DNA of 64,000 nt from Brevibacillus migulae. Its GTDB lineage: Bacteria > Bacillota > Bacilli > Brevibacillales > Brevibacillaceae. The DNA lies in contig NZ_SDKD01000009.1 of NCBI RefSeq assembly GCF_004521915.1, positions 62,001 to 126,000 of the forward strand. Direction: 5' to 3'. The notes below the pieces were generated by a model that was given only the letters and a program-made list of their open reading frames with translations, made no database searches and was not told where the DNA came from. A program made the position numbers and the translations under genes. Below are positions 56,079 through 64,000 of this stretch, one piece after another; position 1 is the first letter of the stretch, and each line of letters opens with the position of its first letter.

Positions 56079-56831
56079 TCAGTTTGCCTTGCTCAGTTCA
56101 CGTTCAATCGTTTCCTGCATCCATCGGGTCACCATCGGGTGCGGCAGATAGGTCTTGCCGCTGTAAATGGATTCGACTCCTTCCAGTCGGCTCGGGATCA
56201 CCTTTTTCGTAAAGTAGCCTTCACTGAGGAACAGCGGCAGCACGATGGTCCGATTTTTTTTCGACACAGCCTTTGCCCGATCGCTCACATTATCCGGATG
56301 CAGCGTTCCATAGGTCGCTCCCTTGAACCCCAGCTCATTGCGAAGCGTAACGGCCAGCCGCTGCAGGACACCTTCCCACTTTTTATGATACTCGCCTTCG
56401 TCAGCGCCATGACCGACCAACAACAATACTTCTGACTCCGGATCAGCGGAAAGCTCACGTACGCGCTCTTGCAGGATTTGGACGATCAGCGGATGATCAT
56501 CCATCGGCGGGCAATAGGTGATCGTAGCCGAAGTCTCGATGCGTTCCCACTCTTCATCCTTTTTTTCGTCATGAATGCCGAGCAAATACCCGATCTCATC
56601 GATATGAGTGCTTCCTGATGCCACAAAGAGCGGCACTGCAATAATATGCGTTACGCCCTGGCTTTCCAAGGCTCGTATTCCATCTTCAATCAATCGGCCT
56701 TCCACCTGCTCCAAAAAACAGGTAACCACGGGTACAGGCACGTCCAAAGTGCTGACTGCTTCATCCACCAATGCCACCCAGGATGCATTGCTGGAACCAT
56801 GACCGATAATCAATGCTCCACTTTTTTTCAC
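56079..56831 (-). CDS. CbiX/SirB-like chelatase
   Basis: A 250-residue protein of the sirohydrochlorin/cobaltochelatase family, with the metal-binding histidine in ALIIGHGSSN and a second in AVPLFVASGSTHIDEI. The second half repeats the fold (VLLLVGHGADEGE), as in the two-domain forms. Family members insert Fe or Co into sirohydrochlorin; no other tetrapyrrole gene is nearby, so the metal is unclear. Confidence 0.83.
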   Translation of the reverse strand: MKKSGALIIGHGSSNASWVALVDEAVSTLDVPVPVVTCFLEQVEGRLIEDGIRALESQGVTHIIAVPLFVASGSTHIDEIGYLLGIHDEKKDEEWERIETSATITYCPPMDDHPLIVQILQERVRELSADPESEVLLLVGHGADEGEYHKKWEGVLQRLAVTLRNELGFKGATYGTLHPDNVSDRAKAVSKKNRTIVLPLFLSEGYFTKKVIPSRLEGVESIYSGKTYLPHPMVTRWMQETIERELSKAN

Positions 56832-56930
56832 GGAGGACAGCCTCTCTTTCCTCTAAATCTCGTTTGCTATGATGAAATATACCAACAAACGCAAGGTGAA
56901 TCAACCGATTTCACCAATTCGCTATAAATA

Positions 56931-57015
56931 TTATAATTTTAGAATGATTATTGATAAATACTCATATAGATGTTACGATAAAAAAAAGAATTATTTAATT
57001 AAAATCATTATCAAC
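56931..57015 (+). promoter_or_regulatory. PerR/Fur-box-like sites before the peroxiredoxin-like operon
   Basis: TTATAATTTTAGAAT (56931-56945) matches most positions of the PerR box TTATAAT-N-ATTATAA, and AATCATTATC (57003-57012) is half of a Fur-type box. The whole 56920-57030 stretch is very A+T-rich. Likely the autoregulatory site of the PerR-like protein encoded downstream. Confidence 0.45.
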
Positions 57016-57044
57016 TGTAATATATGTCACGGAGGTGATCCTTG

Positions 57045-57518
57045 ATGAAACGGATTCAAGCATTGTATAAGTACTCCTTGCCCTCCACAGAAGGAACCCG
57101 CGTCTCCTTTGGCCAATTGCTCAAAGAAACCGATGGTCTGATAATCCTCTCTTTCCCCTTCGCTTTCATGGACGAGAGCGAGCAGCATCTGACCTGGTTC
57201 CGCGACCATCACGAAGCCTTGCAAAAGCAGAATATCCGTATAGTTGGACTCGGCATCGACAGTATCTTTGCGCTTAAATCATTCCGTGAGAAGCTTCAGC
57301 TCCCGTTCCATCTCTTAAGCGATGCCAATCGCGAGGTCAGCCGCAGCTTGGAAATCTTGCTTCCGGAGGTGGAGGGAATCAAGCAAGTTCCATCCTTGTC
57401 TGTCGTCTATTTCGATCGGCTTCGCCATATGCGCCGCTGGGGAAATGGTCTGATTCAACCCGAATACGCCCAAATCGTAGATGTACTACAACGCCAGGAG
57501 GTTGCCGCGCATGGCTGA
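57045..57518 (+). CDS. AhpC/TSA-fold protein without cysteine
   Basis: A 157-residue protein with the thioredoxin-like peroxiredoxin layout: LLKETDGLIILSFPFAFMDE in the active-site region, then RIVGLGIDSIFALKSF and LPFHLLSDANREVSRSLEI. The peroxidatic cysteine is absent: the active-site loop reads AFMDESEQ, and there is no cysteine anywhere in the protein. GGAGGTGAT precedes the ATG at 57045. Its end overlaps the PerR-like gene by 8 bases. It cannot act as a thiol peroxidase and may be a sensor or binding partner. Confidence 0.8.
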   Translation: MKRIQALYKYSLPSTEGTRVSFGQLLKETDGLIILSFPFAFMDESEQHLTWFRDHHEALQKQNIRIVGLGIDSIFALKSFREKLQLPFHLLSDANREVSRSLEILLPEVEGIKQVPSLSVVYFDRLRHMRRWGNGLIQPEYAQIVDVLQRQEVAAHG

Positions 57519-57957
57519 CAGACTGATGCAAAAAGCGACAGAGGTGCTCCAGCAAGCTGGTATCCGAATGACTCCACAGCGTCGGGTCATCTTGCATAAT
57601 CTGTATCACAACCGGAATCATCCTACCGTGGAAGAGCTGTTCCGCCAGATTTGCGACAACTATCCAGGCTTCCATTCCCTGAGCACGACCACCATTTATA
57701 ACAACATGAGGATCTTGAAAAAGCACGGGCTGGTGAAAGAAATCTACAGCCATACCGGCATCACCCGCTATGACGGCAATATCGACACCCATCACCACCT
57801 GGTTTGCAAGATCTGTGACAAGATTACGGACTGTTATTACCCGCTCCCGCTTCCGATCGCCGAGCTGCAGGCTGCAGAAGGTTTTGCCGTAGATGACGTG
57901 TACATCGAAATCAGAGGCATTTGTCCCTCTTGCAAAGAAAACGCTTCCACCAATTAG
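57511..57957 (+). CDS. PerR-like Fur-family regulator
   Basis: A 148-residue Fur-family protein: winged helix with RMTPQRRVILHNLYHNRNHPT and the recognition helix HSLSTTTIYNNMRIL. The structural zinc pairs CKIC and CPSC are present, and the metal-sensing segment YDGNIDTHHHLVC fits PerR-type regulatory ligands. The ATG at 57511 has GGAGG upstream and overlaps the previous gene, so both are translated together. The last four bases overlap the convergent gene. Confidence 0.88.
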   Translation: MADRLMQKATEVLQQAGIRMTPQRRVILHNLYHNRNHPTVEELFRQICDNYPGFHSLSTTTIYNNMRILKKHGLVKEIYSHTGITRYDGNIDTHHHLVCKICDKITDCYYPLPLPIAELQAAEGFAVDDVYIEIRGICPSCKENASTN

Positions 57958-58397
57958 AATAAGACGCTGAGGAGAAAAGCGGCGCGCTTCTCCCCTTGAA
58001 ACGTCACTTGCACAACGCCTTGTTTCCCTCTCAACTCGACGGGAATAACCGAAGCGACCTCAAAAGGCCGCTTCTTTTTGTCTACATGGACACTCCTCTG
58101 CTTTTCCGGCGCAACGGGGATCAAGCGGCCAGACAGTGTGTAAAATTGCACAAAAATGGTTCCCGCCATCCCGCCGCTTTCGCCTTGGAAGACAATTGTA
58201 TCGTCCGGTTCAGCCCGAACGCTCTTCAGCACAAAGAAAGGATGACTCAATTGAATCTCCTTTCCTTTGCGCCAATCATATAAGGTTAAGTCAAACTCCT
58301 GAATGCTCATCTGAGCGGAGTGGATGGCATGCATCGGCGCTTCAGGACCGATCGAGGAAAGCAGCAGCAATGCCTTCAGCAAAAAGTAGGGAATCAT
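57954..58397 (-). CDS. Exported protein of unknown function
   Basis: A 147-residue protein with a hydrophobic N terminus (MIPYFLLKALLLLSSIG), likely a signal or anchor, and a beta-rich remainder with IVFQGESGGMAGTIFVQFYT. I do not recognise the family. The ATG at 58397 has CAGGTGA upstream. Its stop overlaps that of the PerR-like gene. Confidence 0.6.
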   Translation of the reverse strand: MIPYFLLKALLLLSSIGPEAPMHAIHSAQMSIQEFDLTLYDWRKGKEIQLSHPFFVLKSVRAEPDDTIVFQGESGGMAGTIFVQFYTLSGRLIPVAPEKQRSVHVDKKKRPFEVASVIPVELRGKQGVVQVTFQGEKRAAFLLSVLF

Positions 58398-58464
58398 TTC
58401 CGTCACCTGCCGTTTTACTTGTTAGCATGCCACTTTTCCAGCAAATCACTCCGCATCCGCTCAT

Positions 58465-59817
58465 CTAATTACTTGGCATCTCCCGATAATCGCGTTTTTC
58501 TACTTTTCGCTTCGGTCTCATCCCGCTCCATAAAAACCCGAGCAAACCGCCAACGAAGGCAGGCAGCAACCAGCCGATGCCTTCCGCATACAGCGGCAGA
58601 TTTTTATACAGATTGGTGATAGACTCTACCGGCAGCCCCAATAGCTTCAACCCATCTACCAGACTGATCGCAGCTGTAGCGATCACGGCTCCTACATACA
58701 CAGCCCGATAGCCCTTGAATGCTTTGTGCAGGAAAGCCAGCAGCATCAGTACGATCGCCAATGGATAAATCGCCATCAGCACAGGTACGGAAATCGAGAT
58801 CAACTGGGTCAAGCCTACGTTGGCGACTGCCGCACTGAATATCGACAGGATCGTAGCCATCGTGCGGTAGGACACACGCGGCAATCGTTCGGAAAAGAAA
58901 CGGCTGCACGCACTTACCAACCCGATCGATGTGGTCAGGCACGCCAGCATGACGGCCAAGCCCAGCAAAATGGTACCCAGCGGGCCGAACAGGTGATTGG
59001 CGACCCCGGTTAAGATCTGCCCGCCATTTTCCGATTGTCCCAGCGCTATGCTGGTTGCTCCGATGTATCCCAGAGCGAGGTAGACCATGCCTAATCCGGC
59101 TGCGGCAATGATCGCAGCTTTGATCGTTGCCCAAGAGACCGTTTTACGCTCTGTAACCCCGAGTGCCTCCACGGATGCCGTAACGACAATCCCAAACACC
59201 AGTGCAGCCAAGGCATCAAGTGTCAGATACCCTTCGAGAAAGCCTTTGAAAAAGGGTGCGGCTTGATAAGCTTCCGATGGACTGCCGATTTCCCCCATCG
59301 GCTTCAGCAAAGATTGTACAAACAACAGCGCAATAATCAACAGCAAGGCCGGGGTCAATATCTTCCCGATGCGATCCACCAGTTTGGATGGATTCAGAGC
59401 CAGCCAATACGTGATGGCAAAATAAATCACCGTAGTCAGAAACAAAGGAAGCCAGCTGTCCTTGGCAGCCTCCGGCAAAAACGGCAGGATCGCCATTTCA
59501 AACGTGACCGTTCCCGTACGCGGAATTGCCAGACATGGCCCAATCGCCAAATAGACAATCACCGTAAAAATCACGCCAAACCGCGGATGGACTCTGCCTG
59601 CCAATGTATGCAAATTCCCTCCGGCGACACTAATCGCTATGACACCTAGCAGCGGGAGTCCTACCCCAGTCACAATAAAACCGAGCATGGCCGTCCATAC
59701 ATTCGTACCTGCCGCTTGTCCCAAGGCAGGCGGAAAAATCATATTGCCAGCTCCAAAAAACAACGCAAACAACATCAAACCTACAGTAATGATTTCTCTC
59801 TTTGTTAATTCTCTCAT
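58465..59817 (-). CDS. brnQ: BrnQ branched-chain amino acid carrier
   Basis: A 450-residue sodium-coupled transporter for Leu, Ile and Val with 12 hydrophobic helices. The opening LMLFALFFGAGNMIFPPALG is diagnostic for the BrnQ family. It is divergent from the histidine kinase gene, with about 150 A+T-rich bases between. Confidence 0.93.
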   Translation of the reverse strand: MRELTKREIITVGLMLFALFFGAGNMIFPPALGQAAGTNVWTAMLGFIVTGVGLPLLGVIAISVAGGNLHTLAGRVHPRFGVIFTVIVYLAIGPCLAIPRTGTVTFEMAILPFLPEAAKDSWLPLFLTTVIYFAITYWLALNPSKLVDRIGKILTPALLLIIALLFVQSLLKPMGEIGSPSEAYQAAPFFKGFLEGYLTLDALAALVFGIVVTASVEALGVTERKTVSWATIKAAIIAAAGLGMVYLALGYIGATSIALGQSENGGQILTGVANHLFGPLGTILLGLAVMLACLTTSIGLVSACSRFFSERLPRVSYRTMATILSIFSAAVANVGLTQLISISVPVLMAIYPLAIVLMLLAFLHKAFKGYRAVYVGAVIATAAISLVDGLKLLGLPVESITNLYKNLPLYAEGIGWLLPAFVGGLLGFLWSGMRPKRKVEKRDYREMPSN

Positions 59818-59966
59818 ATGACTCCTCTTTGACTTTTTTAATTTTATGAAAACTCAATATAGTATAAATGAATTTCCTCGCACTTGCAAATGGGAAGGTT
59901 TTCTGCCAAATTTAGTCGAAATAAAGAGGAGGGATGCACGTAGTTTGTCGAGAACGGGGATGAACC

Positions 59967-61241
59967 ATGAGTCTAGCCAAACAAATGATTTTGCAAATCT
60001 TCTTTACTTTGATCCCGATGGTCGTCTTCAGTATCTACTACCGGGATAAACTCCGCAATTACAGCAAACGTTTCATATTCGTCACCAGCTCAATCTGCCT
60101 GCTGCTGTCCATGACATTCGCTGCCAGTGTGGTTGATGGTCTCATTTTTGATATACGCTATGTCATTTTGTTTTTCGGGCTCGTGTATGGCGGACTGCAG
60201 ACGGGGATTCTTCTCATGATCGAATTTGCCCTATACCGTGCCTATATCGGTGGGCAAGGAGCTTGGGTCGCCATGCTCATCCAGGCCATCGTTTTCAGCT
60301 TATCCCTGTATATCTCAAAACTGTATAATGCCTCCTACCGCAAAAATATGGTCACGTTCTTTGCCAGTATTGTCTTTTCTTTGATTCCTCTTACCCTTAC
60401 CTATTATTTTTTCCCGAGCTACGTCATGGAACATCTGACCTTCCATATCATTTTTATCCCTGTCCAGACATCACTCGGCATCTGGCTATTGATGACCTTG
60501 TTCAGCAAGTCCGTAGCGGATAAGGAAATCTACATCCGCCATGTCCAAAATGAAAAAGTGAAAACCATGAGTCATGTAGCGGCCTCGCTCGCGCATGAAG
60601 TTCGCAATCCGCTGACAGCTGTCAAAGGATTTTTGAAATTGATCCAGGAAGACAAGCAGGACCTCGTCAAGCTCGAGCAATATATCGACATCTGCCTGGA
60701 TGAAGTTCAGCGCACGGAATCCATTCTCTCTGAATATCTGTCCATTTCCAAGCCGCTTACCCAAAAACATGAACCGCTCGATTTGTCTGCGCAGCTCATC
60801 AGCATCCGCGATGTGATGTCTCCATTCGCCAATATGCATAATGTACTCCTTCAGGTGCAGACACCGAATATTCCCGTCATGATATGGGCCAACCCCGATG
60901 AAATCAAGCAGGTACTGGTGAACTTCGTCAAAAATGCGATAGAAGCCTGCGCGGATGTTCAGCATGGCGCCGTGCTCCTCAAACTGGTGAAAAAGGAAAA
61001 CGAAGCGGTCCTGGTGATCAAGGATAACGGTGTCGGTATGAATGCCGAACAAATCAACCGCTTGGGCTCTATTTATTTCTCTACCAAGTCCAGCGGTACG
61101 GGACTGGGGCTGACGTATTCCTATCAAGTGATCCATGCGATCGGCGGCACCGTATCCGTTTACAGCAAGCCGCAGATGGGCACTGTCTTTACCATCACGT
61201 TTCCAGGCATGGCGGAAAAAGAAGCAGGATCGTCTTGGTAA
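59967..61241 (+). CDS. Membrane sensor histidine kinase, KinB-like
   Basis: A 424-residue kinase. The N-terminal ~180 residues form several membrane helices of the 5TM-LYT type seen in sporulation kinase KinB. The phosphorylated histidine is near residue 210 (SLAHEVRNPLTAVKGF). The ATPase domain has NFVKNAIEAC, DNGVGM and GTGLGL. No response regulator is adjacent, as expected for a kinase feeding a phosphorelay. The ATG has GGGGATG upstream. Confidence 0.88.
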   Translation: MSLAKQMILQIFFTLIPMVVFSIYYRDKLRNYSKRFIFVTSSICLLLSMTFAASVVDGLIFDIRYVILFFGLVYGGLQTGILLMIEFALYRAYIGGQGAWVAMLIQAIVFSLSLYISKLYNASYRKNMVTFFASIVFSLIPLTLTYYFFPSYVMEHLTFHIIFIPVQTSLGIWLLMTLFSKSVADKEIYIRHVQNEKVKTMSHVAASLAHEVRNPLTAVKGFLKLIQEDKQDLVKLEQYIDICLDEVQRTESILSEYLSISKPLTQKHEPLDLSAQLISIRDVMSPFANMHNVLLQVQTPNIPVMIWANPDEIKQVLVNFVKNAIEACADVQHGAVLLKLVKKENEAVLVIKDNGVGMNAEQINRLGSIYFSTKSSGTGLGLTYSYQVIHAIGGTVSVYSKPQMGTVFTITFPGMAEKEAGSSW

Positions 61242-61255
61242 GAGGACGATCCTGC
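61224..61255. terminator. Hairpin overlapping the kinase 3' end
   Basis: GCAGGATCGTC and GACGATCCTGC are perfect 11-bp arms; the stop codon lies in the loop. T tracts are weak on both sides. Confidence 0.55.
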
Positions 61256-61263
61256 ATTCGTTG

Positions 61264-61620
61264 TCATTGCGTCACAAAGGTTGCTTCTTTGTACTTATGT
61301 TTGAAGACTTCTAGCGAAAATCCCTCGAACAGCTTCTTGAACGATGCAAAATCATTATAATAATGTCTTCCTGTTTTCCCATCAGGATGTTTTTCCAAAA
61401 AGAGCACGCTGACGATGCGATTGACCGGGATGCCCCCCGCTTCCTGATCATAGATGCCTTCCTCTGCCAGCTGCTTTTCAAAGTAACGGACATAGGTGAC
61501 CGTCATGGTCTTGGTTGCTCCGTTTTCCTCATAAGTGGCAATCGAACGGTCAAACGTATCGGATGGGGAGCCTCCTTTTCCAGCCGGTACATTTTCCCCT
61601 ATCACGGACAATATTTTCAT
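61264..61620 (-). CDS. Protein of unknown function (118 residues)
   Basis: A soluble protein without signal or membrane segment, with VRYFEKQLAEEGIYDQEAGG and KHPDGKTGRHYYNDF. No family is recognised. It is convergent with the histidine kinase gene and follows the MOSC-domain gene on the same strand by about 45 bases. Confidence 0.6.
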   Translation of the reverse strand: MKILSVIGENVPAGKGGSPSDTFDRSIATYEENGATKTMTVTYVRYFEKQLAEEGIYDQEAGGIPVNRIVSVLFLEKHPDGKTGRHYYNDFASFKKLFEGFSLEVFKHKYKEATFVTQ

Positions 61621-61664
61621 AGTGCCTCAATCCCCTTCGACCCTATTTCTTCCCCTATTATAGC

Positions 61665-62348
61665 CTAACCGTTGATCCGTTTCACCGTATTCTCTACTTC
61701 CCCTGTCAACCGCTTGGTGAACGTCTCCCGCCAGCTTGTCGAAAGCTCCTCCACAGCCAAAATGCGCTTCAGTGCTTCTTGATTTTTCTTGTCCTGATGC
61801 ATGATTCGGTTGGCATAAGCCAAGGTGATGCCCGCTGGATGTCTGGACTGCAAGCGGAGCTGATGATCTTTTCCTGCCATCCCTTCCTGCAGCACGCGGA
61901 AATAAAAACCGGTATAGCCGGTTTCCTGGACCCATAATGCCAGCTCCGGGATATCATACCGTTTCGCCAGCTTGTGACAAGGTTGCCGAGGCTGGCTTAC
62001 CTGGACGACTGCCTCTCCCCACTGAAAAATATCCCCGATGCATACTTCATCCTCAAGCAGCCCGGTCACAGTCAGGTTTTCACCGAAAGCCCCAAATCTC
62101 ATCTCTTTTCCCAATCGCTCAGCCCAATACGGGTAATGCTCGTATGGATAAACACAGACGGCCTTTTCCACTCCACCGTGGTACACGAGATCGGCTTGCT
62201 CATCGCCATCCAGATTGACTTTGGAAAGAAAGAGCTCACCTTCAACCGGTTCTTTAAAAATGCCTGTCTCGACTTCTTTTCCTTGGTATAGCAAACGCTG
62301 CGGTCTTCCTACATTTACGGAAATGATCTCAATGGATGGTGCTGACAT
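61665..62348 (-). CDS. MOSC-domain protein (YiiM-like)
   Basis: A 227-residue protein: KVNLDGDEQADLVYHGGVEK and AVCVYPYEHYPYW are the family's hallmark, and QVSQPRQPCHKLAKRYDIP carries the conserved cysteine of MOSC domains that bind molybdenum cofactor. The C-terminal region after residue 160 resembles the 3-alpha domain. The role may be reduction of N-hydroxylated compounds. The start ATG is at 62348. Confidence 0.85.
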   Translation of the reverse strand: MSAPSIEIISVNVGRPQRLLYQGKEVETGIFKEPVEGELFLSKVNLDGDEQADLVYHGGVEKAVCVYPYEHYPYWAERLGKEMRFGAFGENLTVTGLLEDEVCIGDIFQWGEAVVQVSQPRQPCHKLAKRYDIPELALWVQETGYTGFYFRVLQEGMAGKDHQLRLQSRHPAGITLAYANRIMHQDKKNQEALKRILAVEELSTSWRETFTKRLTGEVENTVKRING

Positions 62349-62397
62349 GTGCTTTCCCTCTCTTTCTTATCTCTCTGTTGTCAAACATTGTGGTGGG

Positions 62398-62606
62398 GGA
62401 AGGGAAGAGAGGGCGGGGCTGCGTAGTTGCCACACCCGCAAGGAAGTGTTTACTGTCCGGTTCCGCTTACAAAAACGGTACGTCGCGCAAAAGTTTCAAG
62501 GAAGCATATTCAACCGACGAGGTTGCGCGACAAGCGTGTACCGTTTTTGTAAGCTCCACCTTTGTAGGTATGGCAAAAAACTACGCCCGTCCCTCTCTTC
62601 CCTTCC
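62398..62606. repeat. 209-bp palindromic (hairpin) element
   Basis: Nested inverted repeats share one centre: an outer 16-bp pair (62398-62413 with 62591-62606), an inner 17-bp pair (GCTTACAAAAACGGTAC at 62465-62481 with its complement at 62538-62554) and a 9-bp pair GTCGCGCAA (62482-62490 with 62523-62531), closing on a 32-base loop. The sections between are imperfectly complementary. There is no coding frame of note. A MITE-like or other repeated palindromic element is likely. Confidence 0.75.
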
Positions 62607-62670
62607 TCATGTCACGATTGCATAATGTCAAACTGATAAAACATGTTATTAGAAATCCTTTAACATCAGC

Positions 62671-62704
62671 AAAAGGAGTTGAGCCCATCGGTCCAACTCC
62701 TTTT
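62671..62704. terminator. Bidirectional terminator after the methyltransferase gene
   Basis: AAAAGGAGTTG and CAACTCCTTTT form a perfect 11-bp stem with a 12-base loop and T/A tracts at both ends; it follows the minus-strand gene at 62735. Confidence 0.8.
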
Positions 62705-62734
62705 CATCTTGTAAATGAGCTCGGTTATCCATGT

Positions 62735-63475
62735 TTATTTGGCTTGCATCACATAAAATACGTAACCATAGTAGGCGGAGTATAGTCGATACAGATCGAT
62801 TTCTTGCTGGGCAACAGCCAAATGTGCCAGCTTTTCTTCGTTGTCTTTGTATTGCTCGCGCAGGACAGCGATTCGCTCTTCCAGTGGCTGATAATATTCC
62901 CACCAGCCTGCCTCCGGAAGGATGAAATGACCTACCACCTCGAAGCCTGCTTGCTCAATGAGTGCGAGATTCCCGTCTACATCCTGCATGCCGGGATAGT
63001 TCTCTGTCCAAAATTCGGCGATCTCAACCGGCGGAGCCGCTCGCAGCCAGGTCAGCTCGGAAACGACGATCGATCCATGCGGCTTCAAAAGCGGACGCCA
63101 TGTACGCAGGCCGTGTTCAAAGCCCATGATATAAATCGCGCCTTCGGACCAAATCAAATCGAAGCTTCCCGCTGCAAATGGCAACGAAAACATCGAGGCT
63201 TTTTGGGCTGTCACCTGTTCGCTTACTCCAGCTGTTTGTGCACGCCGGTTTAATTCGTCCAGAAAAGGTTCATGCGTATCGACAGCCGTAATGGTTCCTG
63301 CTGACAGCTTCGCGAGCTCGATCGTCTGCGCGCCTGGCCCGCAGCCGACATCCAAAATGTGCGGATGCTTTGGCACTTCAGACAACATGCGATATGCCCT
63401 GCGTGTCGATTCATTGTTCCCCGGGCCTTCACGCAAAAGATCCCGATGAATTTTAAAAAAGAAATGGTTGCTCAA
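62735..63475 (-). CDS. SAM-dependent methyltransferase
   Basis: A 246-residue class I methyltransferase with motif I ILDVGCGPGAQTIEL, motif II TAVDTHEPFLDEL and motif post-II DLIWSEGAIYIMGF. The family is that of small-molecule or lipid methyltransferases (ubiE-like group); the substrate is unknown. It is single, with its own terminator. Confidence 0.88.
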   Translation of the reverse strand: MSNHFFFKIHRDLLREGPGNNESTRRAYRMLSEVPKHPHILDVGCGPGAQTIELAKLSAGTITAVDTHEPFLDELNRRAQTAGVSEQVTAQKASMFSLPFAAGSFDLIWSEGAIYIMGFEHGLRTWRPLLKPHGSIVVSELTWLRAAPPVEIAEFWTENYPGMQDVDGNLALIEQAGFEVVGHFILPEAGWWEYYQPLEERIAVLREQYKDNEEKLAHLAVAQQEIDLYRLYSAYYGYVFYVMQAK

Positions 63476-63710
63476 CGGTAGTTCCCCCTCATGTACGATC
63501 GATCACATGCTTCGGTTGCCAGCAGGATCACAGGGAGAGAGCTCGGCTTTTGGCTAGACGAGTCGATTCATTCCTGTTCTTCTTGCAACCTTTGCTGGCA
63601 CGTTCATGATCACATACATCCCAACCACTCCTTCATTCTTTCAATACCATGAAGTATAAATTTGCCAATTGCATTTGGCAAGCTTTTCCTGCCGCTTGTG
63701 CATGGCCCGC

Positions 63711-63998
63711 CTATCGTTGCATACGCCGGTGAAGGATAAAGGAATACACGATGGGCAAAGCGATGGAAACGATGATGACGCTAAGCACCAGAATCGGACT
63801 TTCCCGCAAAGCAGGAAGAAAAGCAGCCAGTATGAGCAGCAATCCAGCCAATACCCAAACGGGAGCCGCCATCCGGTGGGTCTTGCGCCAGATCCCCTCA
63901 TCCGCCATTGTCCATGGTGTCCGGATGCCGATGAAATGATTGCTCCGGACTTGCCCCAAGTAGTTTCCGACGATGACCCAGACCAACCCGAGCAGCAG
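63711..63998 (-). CDS. SdpI-family membrane protein (partial)
   Basis: An open frame running off the right edge, with its C-terminal ~96 residues visible. SNHFIGIRTPWTMADEGIWRKTHR is the diagnostic motif of the SdpI C-terminal family (immunity to the SdpC toxin and relatives); two membrane helices follow. The N terminus is outside the window. Confidence 0.82.
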   Translation of the reverse strand: MLLGLVWVIVGNYLGQVRSNHFIGIRTPWTMADEGIWRKTHRMAAPVWVLAGLLLILAAFLPALRESPILVLSVIIVSIALPIVYSFILHRRMQR

Positions 63999-64000
63999 AT

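Overview
The window looks like a Bacillota chromosome of the Paenibacillaceae type, most likely Brevibacillus or a close relative. This is judged from Gram-positive ribosome binding sites, a KinB-like histidine kinase, PerR-like and BlaI-like regulators, and the gene families present; there is no rRNA or marker gene to confirm it. The left 17 kb is visibly more A+T-rich than the rest and behaves as an accessory island.

Region 1 (1-13.6 kb, minus strand) is a complete type 1 BREX phage-defence operon in canonical order: small gene, brxA, brxB, brxC, pglX, pglZ, brxL. Two perfect hairpins sit in the brxC/pglX and pglX/pglZ gaps, and a bidirectional terminator follows brxL. Region 2 (13.6-17.4 kb) is island debris: a frameshifted gene relic, a membrane protein of unknown function, a decayed IS3-family element, and an ART-fold-like gene broken by a frameshift and by the IS. 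It is bounded by a 15-bp direct repeat whose right copy lies in the 3' end of the 23S rRNA methyltransferase gene (rlmCD), a known type of integration site for mobile islands.

Region 3 (17.4-21 kb) is core: rlmCD, a diacylglycerol kinase family gene, and a ROK glucokinase. Region 4 (21-38 kb) is the most interesting part: a biosynthetic cluster for a thiazole/oxazole-modified peptide (TOMM/LAP RiPP). Its precursor carries six tandem copies of a 28-residue unit, each ending in the same cyclisable core (ATSCSS). Around it are two complete E1-YcaO cyclodehydratase fusions, a third stand-alone E1-like partner, a SagB-type azoline dehydrogenase, a cytochrome P450, a Rieske oxygenase, two proteins I do not recognise, and an intact M16 peptidase. 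A minus-strand ECF sigma / anti-sigma / small-protein operon sits between the two arms. No dedicated transporter or immunity gene is evident.

Region 5 (38-64 kb) is mixed chromosomal content: a DUF3160 lipoprotein, two MFS transporters, ArsR-AHSA1 and BlaI-M56-DoxX modules with visible operators, an aldehyde dehydrogenase, a Nudix hydrolase, two ABC-2 export systems (one next to a paralogue of the TOMM-linked small proteins), an EamA transporter, an isochorismatase-like hydrolase, a CbiX-like chelatase, a cysteine-free AhpC/TSA-fold protein coupled to a PerR-like regulator, BrnQ, a histidine kinase, a MOSC protein, a 209-bp palindromic element, a methyltransferase and a partial SdpI-family gene.
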